A stretch of 64,000 bases of DNA. It comes from Heterohyrax brucei. Taxonomy: Eukaryota > Chordata > Mammalia > Hyracoidea > Procaviidae. The stretch covers positions 131,432,796-131,496,795 of the forward strand of contig CM053142.1 in NCBI GenBank assembly GCA_028571685.1. The letters are read 5' to 3'. Shown piece by piece: positions 43,606-55,004 of this stretch. How positions within the stretch are numbered: position 1 is the first letter of the stretch; each line of letters opens with the position of its first letter. The position numbers and the translations under genes are program-made. The notes below the pieces were generated by a model. That model saw only the letters and a program-made list of their open reading frames with translations. It made no database searches and was not told the origin of the DNA.

Positions 43606-44214
43606 CAACACCTGGCAGGCACAAGGGCCTCCCTCTCCCGGAGATCCAGAGCCTGTAAAAGAGACAGGAGGCCCAGCCAGACAATGCACCGACGTTAAAT
43701 CCTTGTGGATTCCACCCAGCACTGCGCACTCAAGACAGTCGCCATGCATTGCCTGTATATACGGGTGGCCAAAGACCATAAATGGGGTGATTTATGGTGG
43801 GTCTCTTAAAAGAGGCCTTCCTAGTAAAGTGCTATATTCTCTTGTCCTTTTTATCAGTTGGTCTGAGTCTCAGAATGAAGCCGGTGATCTCCGCCTTCAA
43901 AGATCACAGTGGTTTCACTGTGAGTCTCTAATAATAGCAATTTACTGAGTGCCACCTGAGTGCTTTCAGCTTATCCGTCACCTCCTCACAGTCCCTCAAT
44001 GGCAAAGGTGGATTTACGGTAAAGCTAATGACACTTACATTTCAGCATTCTTTGCTTTGAAATCTTGAGAGGGACCCTAGTGATATAGCCACATGCTCCC
44101 AGGGCTTTGCAAATACTGCAAAAGTAAAGAATTTTAACAACAATCTGTTAAAATTTTTTAAAACCTAAGGTGATTCTATCTTTTTCTTCCAATTTCCCTA
44201 CCCCCATCAAGTCA
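43606..44214. other. Mostly unassigned; weak MIR-like stretch
   Basis: TCACCTCCTCACAGTCCC (43978-43996) is weakly MIR-like; nothing else recognised. Confidence 0.4.
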
Positions 44215-44415
44215 GGGGGCTTTGGAGCTGTCGTTCGCCCTGCCAGACAGCTGCTGACCCATGGTTACCCCCGCGTTACAGAGCAGAACCGCCCCACAGG
44301 GTTTTCTTGGCTGTAATCTTTCCAGAAGCCCGTGGCCAGGCCTCAGGATGGGTTCAAACCTTCAACCTTTTTGGTTAACAGCAGATTGTAAACTGCTTGC
44401 ACCACACAGTCTCCT
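44215..44415 (-). mobile_element. AfroSINE, long form
   Basis: CCGCCCCACAGGGTTTTC, GGCTGTAATCTTTCCAGAAG, GATGGGTTCAAACC and a GCACCACACAGTCTCC head end. Confidence 0.8.
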
Positions 44416-44816
44416 TTGAAACCTGGCTGAGAGGAAGCTGATTTAGGGATTCATTTGGTTTGGGTTTAGGAGAAATATGTAAGTGGTTTACAGATATTTT
44501 CTTGTCTGGTTAATTTGTCATTGGATGTCCTGGTGCAGTAATGATTCCCTGAAATGCTCTTATCCCTCAGTGCCCATCACCTAAATACAAACTTGTTTGC
44601 AGCACCCCGCTCCAAAAGATGCGGATAGTGTGAGAGGAAAGTGGAATGTGTGGAGGCAGAACCTAGTCTGCAGAGCATTTTCTCAAAGCTCACAGCTCGT
44701 TATACGAAGAAACTTTATAGAGGCTTAAACAAACTTGACATGAATCCCCAAATTTTACTTGGCTGTGAAACTGAAAGAAACTTTATATATATATGTATTG
44801 GTGTACCATTTCAGAG

Positions 44817-44992
44817 GAAGGAAACCCTGCTTGGTGTAGTGGTTAAATGCTACATTTGCTAACCAAAAAGTCAACAGTTTGAATCCACTAGGCGCTCCTT
44901 GGAAACTCTGTGGAGCAGTTCTACCCTGTCCTATAGAGTCGCTATGAGTCAGAATTGATTTGATGGCAGTGAGTTTGGCTTTTTGGTTTTTG
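44817..44992 (+). mobile_element. AfroSINE, short form, with target duplication
   Basis: GGAAACCCTGCTTGGTGTAG to GGCTTTTTGGTTTTTG. CAGAGGAA before and TAGAGGAA after it flank the copy. Confidence 0.9.
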
Positions 44993-45049
44993 TCTTAGAG
45001 GAAAAATAGGATTATCTTTGTCTTAATAGAAAAATGTATTACTAAATGA

Positions 45050-45227
45050 CAACAAAAAACCCCAAATCTGTAACCATCAAGTAAATTCCAACTTACAGTG
45101 ATCCTATAGGACAGAGAACTGCCCTATAGGTTTTCAAGGAGTAGATGGCAGATTGGAACTGCTGACCTTTTGGTTAGTAGACGTGGCTTGCCTGTAGCTC
45201 TTAACCACTGTGCAACCAGGGTTCCAA
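45050..45227 (-). mobile_element. AfroSINE, short form
   Basis: ACAACAAAAAACCCC tail, CCATCAAGTAAATTCCAAC, and GTGCAACCAGGGTTCC head end. Confidence 0.85.
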
Positions 45228-45285
45228 CTACAAATCATTGTCATATGAAGAAGTGATTTTTTTGTTATATGTATTTTACTGCAGT

Positions 45286-45324
45286 AATTATTTTAAATTA
45301 AAAATTATTTTTTAATTTAAAAAA
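45286..45324. repeat. AT-only inverted repeat
   Basis: TTTTAAATTAAAAA and TTTTTAATTTAAAA are perfect 14-bp arms around a short A/T loop. Confidence 0.75.
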
Positions 45325-45369
45325 AATTGGGGAGAAGAATGAGTCCCTTACAAAATTTGTGTCTCGTCT

Positions 45370-45475
45370 TGACCCCTGACCACCCAATCTAAAGTAATTG
45401 TACTGTCTCTCTTGTCACTGAGTTTCATTCTGTCTCTAACATGTCTCACTGTCTAATTTTTTCCCCTTATAAGTA
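45370..45475 (+). repeat. L2 relic
   Basis: CCCTGACCACCCAATCTAAA and CTGTCTCTCTTGTCACTG fit the L2 3' region. It continues at 46715, so it was probably split by the LINE tail. Confidence 0.5.
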
Positions 45476-45479
45476 CATG

Positions 45480-46452
45480 CAGTAGATAACGCTGATGCTC
45501 TACCCAAGCCCTCTTCACTAGTCTCTGAACCTGTGTCCACCTAACATGAACGTGACAGCTAGTACCTTACACCTGTGACCTTCTCCACAGTCTCAGCCTT
45601 GACGGAGGAGGCGCTTCCCCTGCAAGGCAGCCGTCATGCCCATCAGCAGCCAATGACTGACAGAAACAGTACACAAAAGCTCAACCCTCTTGTACAAGGT
45701 AAAGTCTTGGCAGCTCCACAGACACATCCATACTTCCTGAGGGACAAAGTTGCTGGGTTGTGGACTGTGGGAACCATGGTCTTTGGGAAGATCTAGCTCC
45801 ACTGGCATAATATAGTTTGTAAAGAAAATGTTCTACATGCTACTTTGGTAAGTAGTGTCTTAAAAGCCTGGGTCTCACACTTTCAGGCACAAGGAAGAAT
45901 GAAGAAACCTAAAGATACAGGGAAAGATTAGTCTGAAGGACTAGTGGACCACATCTACCATGGCCCCCACCAGACTGAGTCCACCACAACTGGACGGTGC
46001 CTGTCTATGACCACCAAATGCTCTGATATGGATCATGAAAGACGGTCCCAAACTGAGCTGGAGAAAAATGTAGAACAAAATTCTAATTCACAGAAAAAAG
46101 CCAGATTTACTGTCCTGACAGAGCCTAGAGAAGTCTGGAAAGTATGGCTCGTGGACACCCTTTCACCTCAGTAAAGACGTCACTACAGAGGTTCACCCTT
46201 CAGCCAAGGACTAGATTAAACCATAAAACAAAATGAGACGAAAGGGGCATGCCATTTCAGGAGCGAGGCCTAGAAGGCAAGAGAGGACAGGAAAGCTGGT
46301 AGTATGGAATCCCAGATCAAGAAGGAAGAGTGTTGACTCATGGGGTTGTTATCCAATGTTATAAAACAATATGCATACTAGCTGTTTAATGAGAAAAAGC
46401 TTATCCTGTAAATCTTCCCATAAACTGTAATAACAATAATAATAATAAAAAG
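45480..46452 (+). repeat. LINE 3'-end segment (probably L1 3' UTR) with A-rich tail
   Basis: CCCCCACCAGACTGAGTCC, GAGCTGGAGAAAAATGTAG, GACAGGAAAGCTGGTAG, TGTTTAATGAGAAAAAGC and a tail with (AAT)n at 46430-46452 look like the non-coding end of a LINE. The 73-76 codon frames at 45575-46174 lie inside it and show no domain. Confidence 0.5.
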
Positions 46453-46714
46453 GCATCACTCTCTTGGCTTAAAGTACAGTTCTGAAGGTGGCATTTACAT
46501 GCCAGAGTCCCCTCCTGACTCTCCTGATGCACAAAAGCTAGGTTTTATTGGAGCACACCCTTTCTGGGCTCCCTCCCTTGCTCCATCCTGGTTCCCTCAA
46601 GTAGACTTCTCCGGGAGAGCACTGCCTTAGTAAACGTGAGCTCCAGAATCCTTGTCCCAGGCTCTGGCAGTGCCTACTGTCTGCTCCTCCTTCTCTGTAG
46701 CATGTGAACTTGAC
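46453..46714. other. Unassigned spacer
   Basis: CCAGAGTCCCCTCCTGACTC and CTTCTCCGGGAGAGCACTG look like an old repeat I cannot name. Confidence 0.4.
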
Positions 46715-46830
46715 CATAGCATGTGAACTTCAAGACAGCAGGAACTTGACCTGTCTTGTCTACTGTCGTATTCCTATGGCTTAGTCTTTGGCACATAGTG
46801 ATTATAATATTGTAGGATGAGAAGAATAGA
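46715..46830 (+). repeat. L2 3' end
   Basis: AGACAGCAGGAACTTGACC and TTGGCACATAGTGATTA. A 22-bp word (AGCATGTGAACTT...) is duplicated at 46699-46732. Confidence 0.55.
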
Positions 46831-47322
46831 CTTTTAATGCACCTTGTACATCTCTACTCCTCATGACAACCCTGAGAGATATGGTTTCTTTTCATTTTGC
46901 AACTCAGAAGTTGAATACAGTAAGCTCAACTCAGGAGTTGGTACAGTAAGCATCCCTAGGGAGTGCTGCAGCTGCTGCAGAGCCCAGTTATCCTCTGCTG
47001 AAACCACCCCTGGCCTTAGAGGAAGAGATCCAGAATTGCCCTATACTATTCTAACACAAGTGTGGGTGTAGGACGGGTTGTATGGATAACAAAAGGACAC
47101 GTGGCACAGGGAGGGACTCATAGCCACTGCAGAGTCAGGACCCATGTGGAGGCCCTTCCCTGGCCACACTCTCTACTTTCCTCCAGGTTGTCTCCCTGTG
47201 GTCAGAGCAGCCACCACACCCCACCAACTGCAACAGAAAGGCTCTAGACAATTCCATTACTTGACCTGGACCAGGTGTTGACCAGAGCCAGAGCAAATAA
47301 AATATCCCTCATAATCCTACCA
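46831..47322. other. Unassigned spacer
   Basis: No recognised element. Frames at 46844-47247 are short and overlapping, with no features. Confidence 0.45.
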
Positions 47323-47488
47323 CCAAGCCCTGGTGGCACTGTGATTAAGTATTCATTTGCTAACCAGATGATCAGCAGTTCCAATCCACCAGCTACCTGC
47401 TCCTTAGAAACCCTATGGGGCAGTTCTACTCTATCCTATGGGGTCTCTGCAGGTTGGACTCAACTTGACAGCAATGGGTTATGTTACT
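47323..47488 (+). mobile_element. AfroSINE, short form
   Basis: AAGCCCTGGTGGCACTGTG, CTATGGGGCAGTTCTACTC and TGACAGCAATGGGTTATG. Confidence 0.9.
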
Positions 47489-47539
47489 TCTACTATGTAA
47501 ATTCTTCCTTAAGATTTGCTATTGCCTTCTTTTCAGCTA

Positions 47540-47740
47540 GCAATATCTGGGTGGCATAAATGGATAAGCACTTCAGTGTTAGCCAAAACACTGCTCTCTG
47601 AAAGGCTGGCAGTTTGAGTCGTCCCGGAGGCACCTCGAAAGAAAGGCCTAGTGATCTACTTCTAAAATGTCACAGACTTGAAAACCCTATGGAGCACAGT
47701 TTCACTCATAGGGGTGCTGATTTGGGTGTACTTTCTAACT
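47540..47740 (+). mobile_element. AfroSINE, long form
   Basis: ATATCTGGGTGGCATAAATG, GGCTGGCAGTTTGAGTCG, GAAAGGCCTAGTGATCTAC and CTATGGAGCACAGTTTCAC. Confidence 0.8.
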
Positions 47741-47855
47741 GACCCAGGACAACTCACAAGGGGTAATTCCCTTCAGGAGGCAAACCTTCCCCGACTCACC
47801 CCAGCCAACAAGCCCAACGAGATAATCTCAAGTTCTGGAAATATATCTCCCAAAT
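47741..47855. other. Short unassigned spacer
   Basis: Nothing recognised between the SINE and the RTE tail. Confidence 0.4.
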
Positions 47856-48935
47856 CTATGTTGTTGTTACGTGCCATCTAGTCATTTCTGACTCATAGCA
47901 ACCCCATGCACAACAGAACAGAACATGGCCTGTCCTGCACTGTCCTCACAGTCGTACTTGAGTCCATTGTTGCAGCCGCTGTGTCAATCCATCTCGCCGA
48001 GGGTCTTCCTCTTTTTCGCTGACTCTCTGCCAAGCATGATGTCCTGCTCCAGGGACTGGTTCCTCCTGACAACATGTCCAAAATATGTAAGAGACAGTAT
48101 TGTCATCCTTACTTTCGTGCAGCATTCTGACTAGACTCTTCCAAGACAGATTTGTTCATTCTTCTAGCAGTCCATTGTATGTTCAATATCCTTTATCAAC
48201 ACTATAATTCAAGGGCATCAGTTATTTGGCCTTCTTACTGTTATTGTCCAGCTTTCGCACGTATGAGACAACTGAGAAGACCACGGCTTTGGTTGGGTAC
48301 ACCTTAGCCTTCAGGATGACATTTTTTTTTTTTTTTGACACTTCATGGAGGTCTTCCACAAGTGCTGATGGTGAAGTCAAGTGGAATGAAATCCTTGACA
48401 ATTTTAATCTTTTGTCCATTTATCATGGTGTTGCTTATTGGTCCAGTTGCAAAGAATTGTTGTTTTCTTTACACTGAGGTGTAGTCCATACTGAAGGCTG
48501 TTTTCTTTGATCTTCATCAGTAAACGCTGCAAGCTCTCTTCACTTTCAGCAGTCAAGGTTGTTTTATCTGCATCATGCGGGTTTGTTGATGGGTTTTCCT
48601 CCATTCCTGATGCCCTGTTCTTTCTCGTGTAGTACAGCTTCTCAGATTATTGCTCAGCATACAGACTGAATAAACACTGAGAAAGGATGCAACCCTGATG
48701 TGCATCTTTCCTAACTTTAAATCGCACAGTATCCACTTGTTTGTGTAAGTGACTGAGTCTTGACCTATGTACAGGTTCCTTGTGAGCACAGTTAAATGTT
48801 CTAGAATTCTCATTATTCGTGATGTTATCCGTAATTTGTTATGATCCACACTGTTGAATGTCTTTACATGGTCAAATAAAATACAGGTGAACAGCTTTCT
48901 GGCATTCTCTGCTGTCAGCCAGCATCCAACACTTG
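47856..48935 (-). mobile_element. RTE LINE, 3' third
   Basis: The 3' end is at 47856 (GTTGTTGTTACGTGCC reversed). Minus-strand translation gives SQRKRGRPSARWIDTAAATM, then SLQYGLHLSVKKTTIL (about 48440-48490), then RIMRILEHLTVLTRNLYIGQ (about 48770-48825), all standard RTE C-terminal and RT-tail blocks. It ends at about 48935, so the endonuclease and most of the RT are missing. A T-run sits at 48321-48337. Confidence 0.9.
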
Positions 48936-49599
48936 TTATTCACTCTCAGATAACATGTTATACCTCAACGACTAACTTATGAGTACCTACCCAAAGCTCT
49001 GTCTATTGTTTTTCAATTTCTTCTCAGACAGTTTTCATGAAATTTAGTAATGTGTTCTCGTCCGTGACCACCATTTTATAGCAGAGTACACTGAGTTACA
49101 TACTGAAGATTTTACAGCGTGGTTGTGGGGACGAGATCAACTCACATGAGACTAACCTATTAAAACAGGAAATTAAATTCTGAACAGAAGATTGTAATAC
49201 TTCTGTCTGAGCCTGTAAAGGAGAGGGTAAAATCCCTTGTTGCTGATGGGGGTTTCTGGGAAACCACAGAAGTGATTAATTTCCTCTTGGTGCTAATGTA
49301 CTTGGCCGGGACGTATCATGTAAGGGGACAGTAGGGAGCCCGGTGTGCTGGCCCTCCACCAGCCACAGTTGTGGACCTGACTGGTGAAGGATCCCTCCTG
49401 GATTCCTACCACTGGGCACTTATTCCTCCCGCAACATCTCATTCCCTTTCCCATCTTTTGTCTCTGTCTCCTTCCCTTTTAAGTTATCTGAGCTCCTTTT
49501 TTCTCTAGGATTTAAGATTTGGTCAGTTTGAGCCATGTATTCTTCTTTTGAGGCACAGTGATTCGTAGGAGAAACAAGATTCCCGAGCCACACAGACCT
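48936..49599. other. Unassigned spacer
   Basis: No recognised element. The 88-codon minus frame at 49420-49686 shows no domain. Confidence 0.45.
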
Positions 49600-49772
49600 G
49601 GTGGGATGCAAACCCAGGTCTGTTACGGACAAGTCGGATAACTTCTCAAAGCTCAGTTTCTTCCCCTTTAGATGTGGTAATACCAATATCTCTCATTAGC
49701 TTGTTCGGAAGACCAAATAAGGTGACATATGTCAAGTGCCTGGCACATAGATGGCTCTCAATAGATGTTTGC
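49600..49772 (+). repeat. MIR relic
   Basis: CAAACCCAGGTCTGTTACGG, AAGCTCAGTTTCTTCCCC and AAGTGCCTGGCACATAGATG. Confidence 0.7.
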
Positions 49773-49974
49773 TTGTTCCCTACTTCCTTTTTTAAAAATT
49801 TGTTTTGGCAGTACTACACATGCTACAGTTACTAAATAAATGTTTATTGAATAAATACTTGGAGTTAAGTTTAGCAGGCCTTCATGCCCCTGGAGCAATT
49901 GAGGTTGGGATAGATTTACTAATAACATTATAACCCATTTATTGCCTTTCGCCACCCAGTGCATAAATAAATAA

Positions 49975-50022
49975 AACAAAGCCCACTGCCACTGAGTATA
50001 TTCTGACTCATAGTGACCCTAT
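49975..50022 (-). repeat. AfroSINE tail fragment
   Basis: AAAGCCCACTGCCACTGAG and TCTGACTCATAGTGACCC, then cut. Confidence 0.65.
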
Positions 50023-50190
50023 ACTTACTGCTGTCAAGTCAGGTCCAACTCACAGTGACCCTAGTGGTCAGGGTAGAACTGCCCCATAGAGTGCCCGTAG
50101 AGTTTCCGAGGAACACCAGGTGGATTTGAACTGTCAGTCTTTTGAGTAGCAGTCAGAGCACTTAACAACTACACCACCAGGGGTTCCCTA
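50023..50190 (-). mobile_element. AfroSINE, short form
   Basis: CTGCTGTCAAGTCAGGTCC, CCCCATAGAGTGCCCGTAG and head end CACCACCAGGGGTTCC. Confidence 0.85.
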
Positions 50191-52628
50191 AAAGCATGTT
50201 GTTGTTAGGTACTATCGAGTCAGTTCAGACTCAGAGAGACCCTACAGACTATAGAACGAAACACTGCCCAGTCTTGCACCTTGTCCACAAGCATTTTTAT
50301 GCTTAAACCCATTGTTGCAGTCACTGTGTCAATCCATATCACTGAGGGTCTTACTCTTTTTTGCTGACCCTTCACTCTACCAAACATGATGTCCTTCTCC
50401 AGGGACCGATCCTTCCCGACAACATGTCCAAAGTATGTAAGATGCAGTCTTGCCATCTTTGCTTCCAAGGAGCACTCTGGTTGTACTTCTTCCAGATCTG
50501 TTTGTTCTTTTGGCAGTTCATGGTATATTCAACATTCTTTTTCAATACCACAATTCAAAGGCATCAATTCTTCTGACTTCTTTGTTCATCGTCCAGCTTT
50601 CGCCTGCATATGATATGGTCAAAAATACATGGGTCAGGCACATTTTAGTCTTCAAGGTGACATCGTTACTTTTGAATACTTTAAAGAGGTCCGTTGTTGC
50701 AGCAGATTTTCCGGATGCGAAGTGTCTTTTGATTTCTTGACTGCTGCTTCCATGGGTGTTGACTGTGGATGCAACTAAAATGAAATCCTTGATAATCTCA
50801 AGCCTTTCTCCATCTATGACAATTTTTCTTATTGGTCCAGTTGTGAGGATTTTTGTTTTCCTTATGTTGATGTGCAATCCATACTGAAGGCTGTGGTCCT
50901 TGATCTTCATAAGTAAGTGTCTCAAATCTTCTTCATTTCCAGCAAGTAAGATGGTATTGTCTATGTAACACAGGCTGTTAATGAATCATCCTCCAATCCT
51001 GATGCCTCGTTCGTCTTCATACAATCCAGCTTCTTGGATTATTTGCTCAGCATACAGAGCAAAAAGGTGTGGTGAAAGGATACAACCCTGACACACACCT
51101 TTCCTGACTTTCAAGCATGCAGTATCCCCTAGTTTTGTTTGCATGACTGCCTCTTGATCTGTATACAAATTCCTTAAGAGCAAAATTAGGTGTCCTGGAG
51201 TTCTCTTTCTCCACAATGTTAGCCATAATTTGATATGATCCACACAGTCAAATGCTTTGCATAGTCAATGAAACAATCTTGCTGGTATTCTTTGCTTTCA
51301 ACCATGGTCCATCTGACATCAGCAGTGGTATCCCTGGTTCCGTATCCTCTTCTGAATCCAGCTTGAATTTCTGAAAGTTCCTTGTCAATATACAGTTATA
51401 GTTGCTTTTGAATGATCTTGAGCAAAATTTTACTTGTGTGTGATATCAACGATATTGTTCGGTAATTTCTACATTCAGTTGGATCACCTTTTTTTGGAAT
51501 GGGCATAAATATGGATCTCTTCCAGTCAGTTGACCAGTAGCTGTCCTCCAAATTTCTTGGCATAGATGAGTGAGCACTTCCAGGGCTGCATCTGTTGAAA
51601 TATCTCAAGCCTTGTTTTTTGTCAATGCCTTCAATGCAGCTTTGACCTCTCCCTTCAGTACCATTGGTTCCTGATCATATCTACCTATTCAAATGGCTGA
51701 ACATTGACCAGTTCTTTCTGGTTCTGTGTATTCCTTCCATCTTGTTTTGATGCTCCCTGAGTCGTTTAAGTTTCCCTGTAGAATCTTTCATTATTGCAAC
51801 TTGAGGCTTGAAATTTTTCTTCAGTTCTTTCAGCTTAAGAAATACAGAATGTATTCTTCCCCTCTGGTTTGTCATTTTGAGCTGTTTGCACATGTCATTA
51901 TAATACTTTCTTTTGTTTTCTCGAACTGCTCTTTGAAATCTTTTGTTTAAGTCTTTTACTTCGCCATTTCTTCCTTTTGCATTAGCTGCTTGATGTTCAA
52001 GAACAAGTTTCAGAGTCTCTTCTGACATCCGATTTGGTGTTTTCTTTCTTTCCTGTCTTTTTGATGACCTCTTGCTGTCTTCATGAGTGATGTCTTTGAT
52101 GTCATTCCATAATTTGTTTGATCTTCGGTCATCAGTGATCAACACATCAAATCTGTTCTTGAGATGGTCTTTAAACTCAGAAGGGATATACTGAAGGTCA
52201 TACTTTCGCTATCGTGGACTTGTTCTAATTTTCTTCAGTTTCAATTTGCATTTGCAATATGAGCAACTGATGATTTATGCCACAGTCAGCACTAGTCTTG
52301 TTCTGACTGCTGATATGGAGCTTTTCCATCATCTTTTTCCACGGATGTAGTCAATTTTGTTCCTGTATAGTCCATCTGATGAGATCCATGTGCATAGTCA
52401 CTGTTTGTTTTGGTTAAGAAAGGTATTAGCAACAAAAAAGTCATTAGTCTTACAAAATTCTGTCATGCAATCTCCGGCATTATTCGCATCACTGAGGCCA
52501 TGTTTTCCAACTACTGAGCCTTCTTCTTTGTTTCCAACTTCTGCATTCTAGTCACTAGTAATTATCAATGCATCCATAAGTGCTGGCTTGGCCTCACTGC
52601 AAGTTCAATCAATTTCAGACTGCAGAAG

Positions 52629-52958
52629 CTAGTAAAAACCCTCAACCTCTTTATCTTTGGCCTTAGTGGTTACTGCATAAATTTGAATAATAGTTATATT
52701 AACTGGCCTTCCTTGTAGGCGTATGGATATTATTCTATCACTGACAGTATTGTACTTCAGGACAGATCTTGAAATGTTCTTTTTGATGATGAATGCAACA
52801 CTGTTTGTCTTCAACTTTTCGTTCCCAGGGTAGCACACTATATGATTGTCAGATTCAAAATGGCCAAACCCAGCCCAATTCAGCTCACTAATGCCTAGGA
52901 TGTCAATGTTTGTGCGTTTCATTTCATTTTTGACAGTTTCCAGTTTTCCTAGATTCAT
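52629..52958 (-). pseudogene. RTE endonuclease-domain relic (ORF N-terminus)
   Basis: An open stretch of 109 codons beginning MNLGKLETVKNEMKRTNIDI. It carries the APE-type endonuclease N-terminal region (ILGISELNW, then FIIKKNISRSVLKYN and DRIISIRLQGRP, then ITIIQIYA). The family motif around ISELKWTG is kept as ISELNWAG. Downstream endonuclease residues are in shifted frames, so this is a relic. Confidence 0.85.
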
Positions 52959-53254
52959 ACTTTATGCATTCCATGTCCTGCTTACTACTGATATTTGCAG
53001 CTGTTTCTTCTCATTTTGAGTGGTGCCACATCAGTGAACGAAGGTCCCAGAGTCCTTACTCCATCCACATTACTAAGGTTGACTCTACTTTGAGGAGGCA
53101 GCTCTTTCCCAGTTGTCTTCGGAGTTCCTTCCAATCCAGGGGCCTCACTTTTCAGCACCACATCTGACAACATTTAGTTGCTATTCATAAGGTTTTCTCT
53201 GGCTCATTTCTTTCAGTAGTAGACTGCTGGTCTGTCACTTTTTTTTGTCAGTGG

Positions 53255-53390
53255 AGGCTTGCTTGTTGCTGTGATGTGGGAAGCTATGCCGCTGATATTT
53301 AGGTACCAGCAGGGTCAAATATGGTAAACAAGTTTCAGCTGAGCTTCCAGACTAAGACAGACTAGGAAGCAGGACCCTAAATACATAAGG
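53255..53390 (+). repeat. Inverted 5'-UTR segment of the RTE
   Basis: GTCAGTGGAGGCTTGCTTG, GGAAGCTATGCCGCTG, a GTACCAGCAGGGTC stretch and GAGCTTCCAGACTAAGACAG read on the plus strand. The rest of the element reads on the minus strand and starts with CAGTCTACTACTGAAAG at about 53220. Confidence 0.75.
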
Positions 53391-53439
53391 TAGGTATTTA
53401 TTCTATTACTCAGGATACAGTTTTTATTTCTCAGGGTCC

Positions 53440-53567
53440 AGACTTTACATTACAGGTTAAGAAACTGAGGTTTAGAGGGACCGAATAATTTACATGAGAT
53501 TACAGAGTAGCAGCTTGGCATTAGAACCCCAACCCTGAACTGCTAGGTTAGACTGCCTCATTTTTGT
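53440..53567 (-). repeat. MIR relic
   Basis: AGGTTAAGAAACTGAGGTTT, GATTACAGAGTAGCAGC and TAGAACCCCAACCCTG follow reverse MIR order. Confidence 0.65.
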
Positions 53568-53596
53568 TTATAACTTCCAGTAGCTCCATGAGGCGG

Positions 53597-53780
53597 GTTG
53601 TTGTTGTTAAGGTATCATGGAGTGATTTTCAATTAGTGACCTCGTGTGACAGAGTAGAGCTGCCCCATGTAGTTCTCTAGGCTATAATCTTCACAGGAGC
53701 AGACCACCAGGTCTTTCTTTCTCCCGCAGAAGATGCTGGGTGTGTTCGAACTGCCTACCTTTCGTTGGCAGGGCTTCCTC
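53597..53780 (-). mobile_element. AfroSINE, long form
   Basis: TTGTTGTTGTTAAGGTATC start, GCTGCCCCATGTAGTTCTC, CAGACCACCAGGTCTTTC and GGGTGTGTTCGAACTGCC. Confidence 0.75.
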
Positions 53781-55004
53781 ATGAAGAGGGTAGTGCCCAG
53801 CAATGGAGGATTGTGCGTTTCCTGGATGGAAGATGCCGTCATCTTTAACAAGGTCTCAAGTGATGCCTGTACTGCGGGTCTAGCAGCCACGCTGTGAACA
53901 GTGAGTGTTTAGTGTGTGATCACAGTTTTCTGTCCATTTTCTGCTTGATGCTGTTAAAATCGATTACTGAGGAAAGGTAAGAGCAAAGCTAGTAGAGAAC
54001 GGCTCCTGAATTGATATTTCCCGTATTTAGGAAGAGTTCAGGGAAAATGCACTACATTTACTTTACAAATATTTGCTTTTCTGATTCCAAAATTGTTCCA
54101 CATATACGTGCACAGGCCATACTTTTCAGCAATCCTGGGGCTCAGACAATGAAGTTACAATAAAATTTTGGTTTGTTTTCCTGTGTATTTAGATGAACCA
54201 CAATTTTAATGTAGCAAATTCAAAAGAGTCAAAAGACACTGGGGATGGCTCACCAATCATGATGTCACTTTGCTCGTCCTACGTGATAAAGTAGGCATTT
54301 GCACTTGCGAACTGTCACTTCACCAAGCCCAAGAATGAGACAGATATTTCCCTTCCCATATCTGAAGAAGGCAGAAATAGGCTGCTACCAACAGTGGTAA
54401 TTCAGATGTACTCAAATAATTTCTTTCAAGAAAGGGAAATTGAAGTTAGTTGGTGAGAATATCTTACAGGTGGTTAATGATTTATAATTTCACAGTACTT
54501 TCATACGACTTATGTCATTTGATCTTCATGAAAACCCTAGAGCAGAACAGAACTAGAGTGCAGGGCTTCTAGTCTAGGCTTCTTTTCATTACAGTATTGG
54601 CAGTGATATCATGTGATTAGATCTACTAGTCTTTCCTTGGCAGACATCAATAATCAACCTCAGCATTCTCTTTCTCTGAGCTCTTCACAGTCTTTCTGAT
54701 ATGGGGCTTCAGAAAGCTAGAAAGCCAGTGCCAAGGAATTGGTCCTAATGTAGGATAAGAAATCCATTTTTTTTTCCTAGTGATGCTAACTTTTATTATC
54801 CATAAGGACTAGTTACAGAGACATGAACCATTTTCCTGGGAGATCTGTAAATGAATAAGCATTCATTTTTTTTGATGTGGCTGAAGATTATTTACTACGA
54901 GGCAGAGAGTGATTCTGGAGACTCTTCCCAACCCTGGAGTTCCATGAAGCTAACCTGGTAGGCATTACTTTTACATGGTTTTGCAGAAGTTTCAGTTAGC
55001 TCAT
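53781..55004. other. Mostly unassigned; one MIR-like stretch
   Basis: CACAGTACTTTCATACGAC and CATTTGATCTTCATGAAAAC (54492-54535) look like MIR in reverse. Otherwise nothing is recognised. Confidence 0.45.

Larger units (their letters stand above)
50203..53390 (-). mobile_element. Almost complete RTE (BovB/RTE1_LA-type) LINE with inverted 5' UTR
   Basis: The copy is about 3.2 kb, near the family's full length. The 3' end is at 50203. The C-terminal block ARLHLTYFGHVVGKDRSLEK lies near 50410-50465. The RT blocks include LKVRKGVCQGCILSPHLFAL (near 51050-51110) and KRSIFMPIPKKGDPTECRNY (near 51470-51530). The endonuclease N-terminus is at 52629-52958, with NIDILGISELNWAGFGHFES. Stops and shifts break the frame in several places. 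The outermost 135 bp (about 53255-53390) face the other way. It is flanked by a SINE on the left and a MIR on the right. Confidence 0.9.

Noticed and set aside
43438-43779. 113-codon minus-strand frame, Cys-rich
   Set aside because: Begins in an L2 relic and runs into unassigned sequence. No recognisable fold or splice context.
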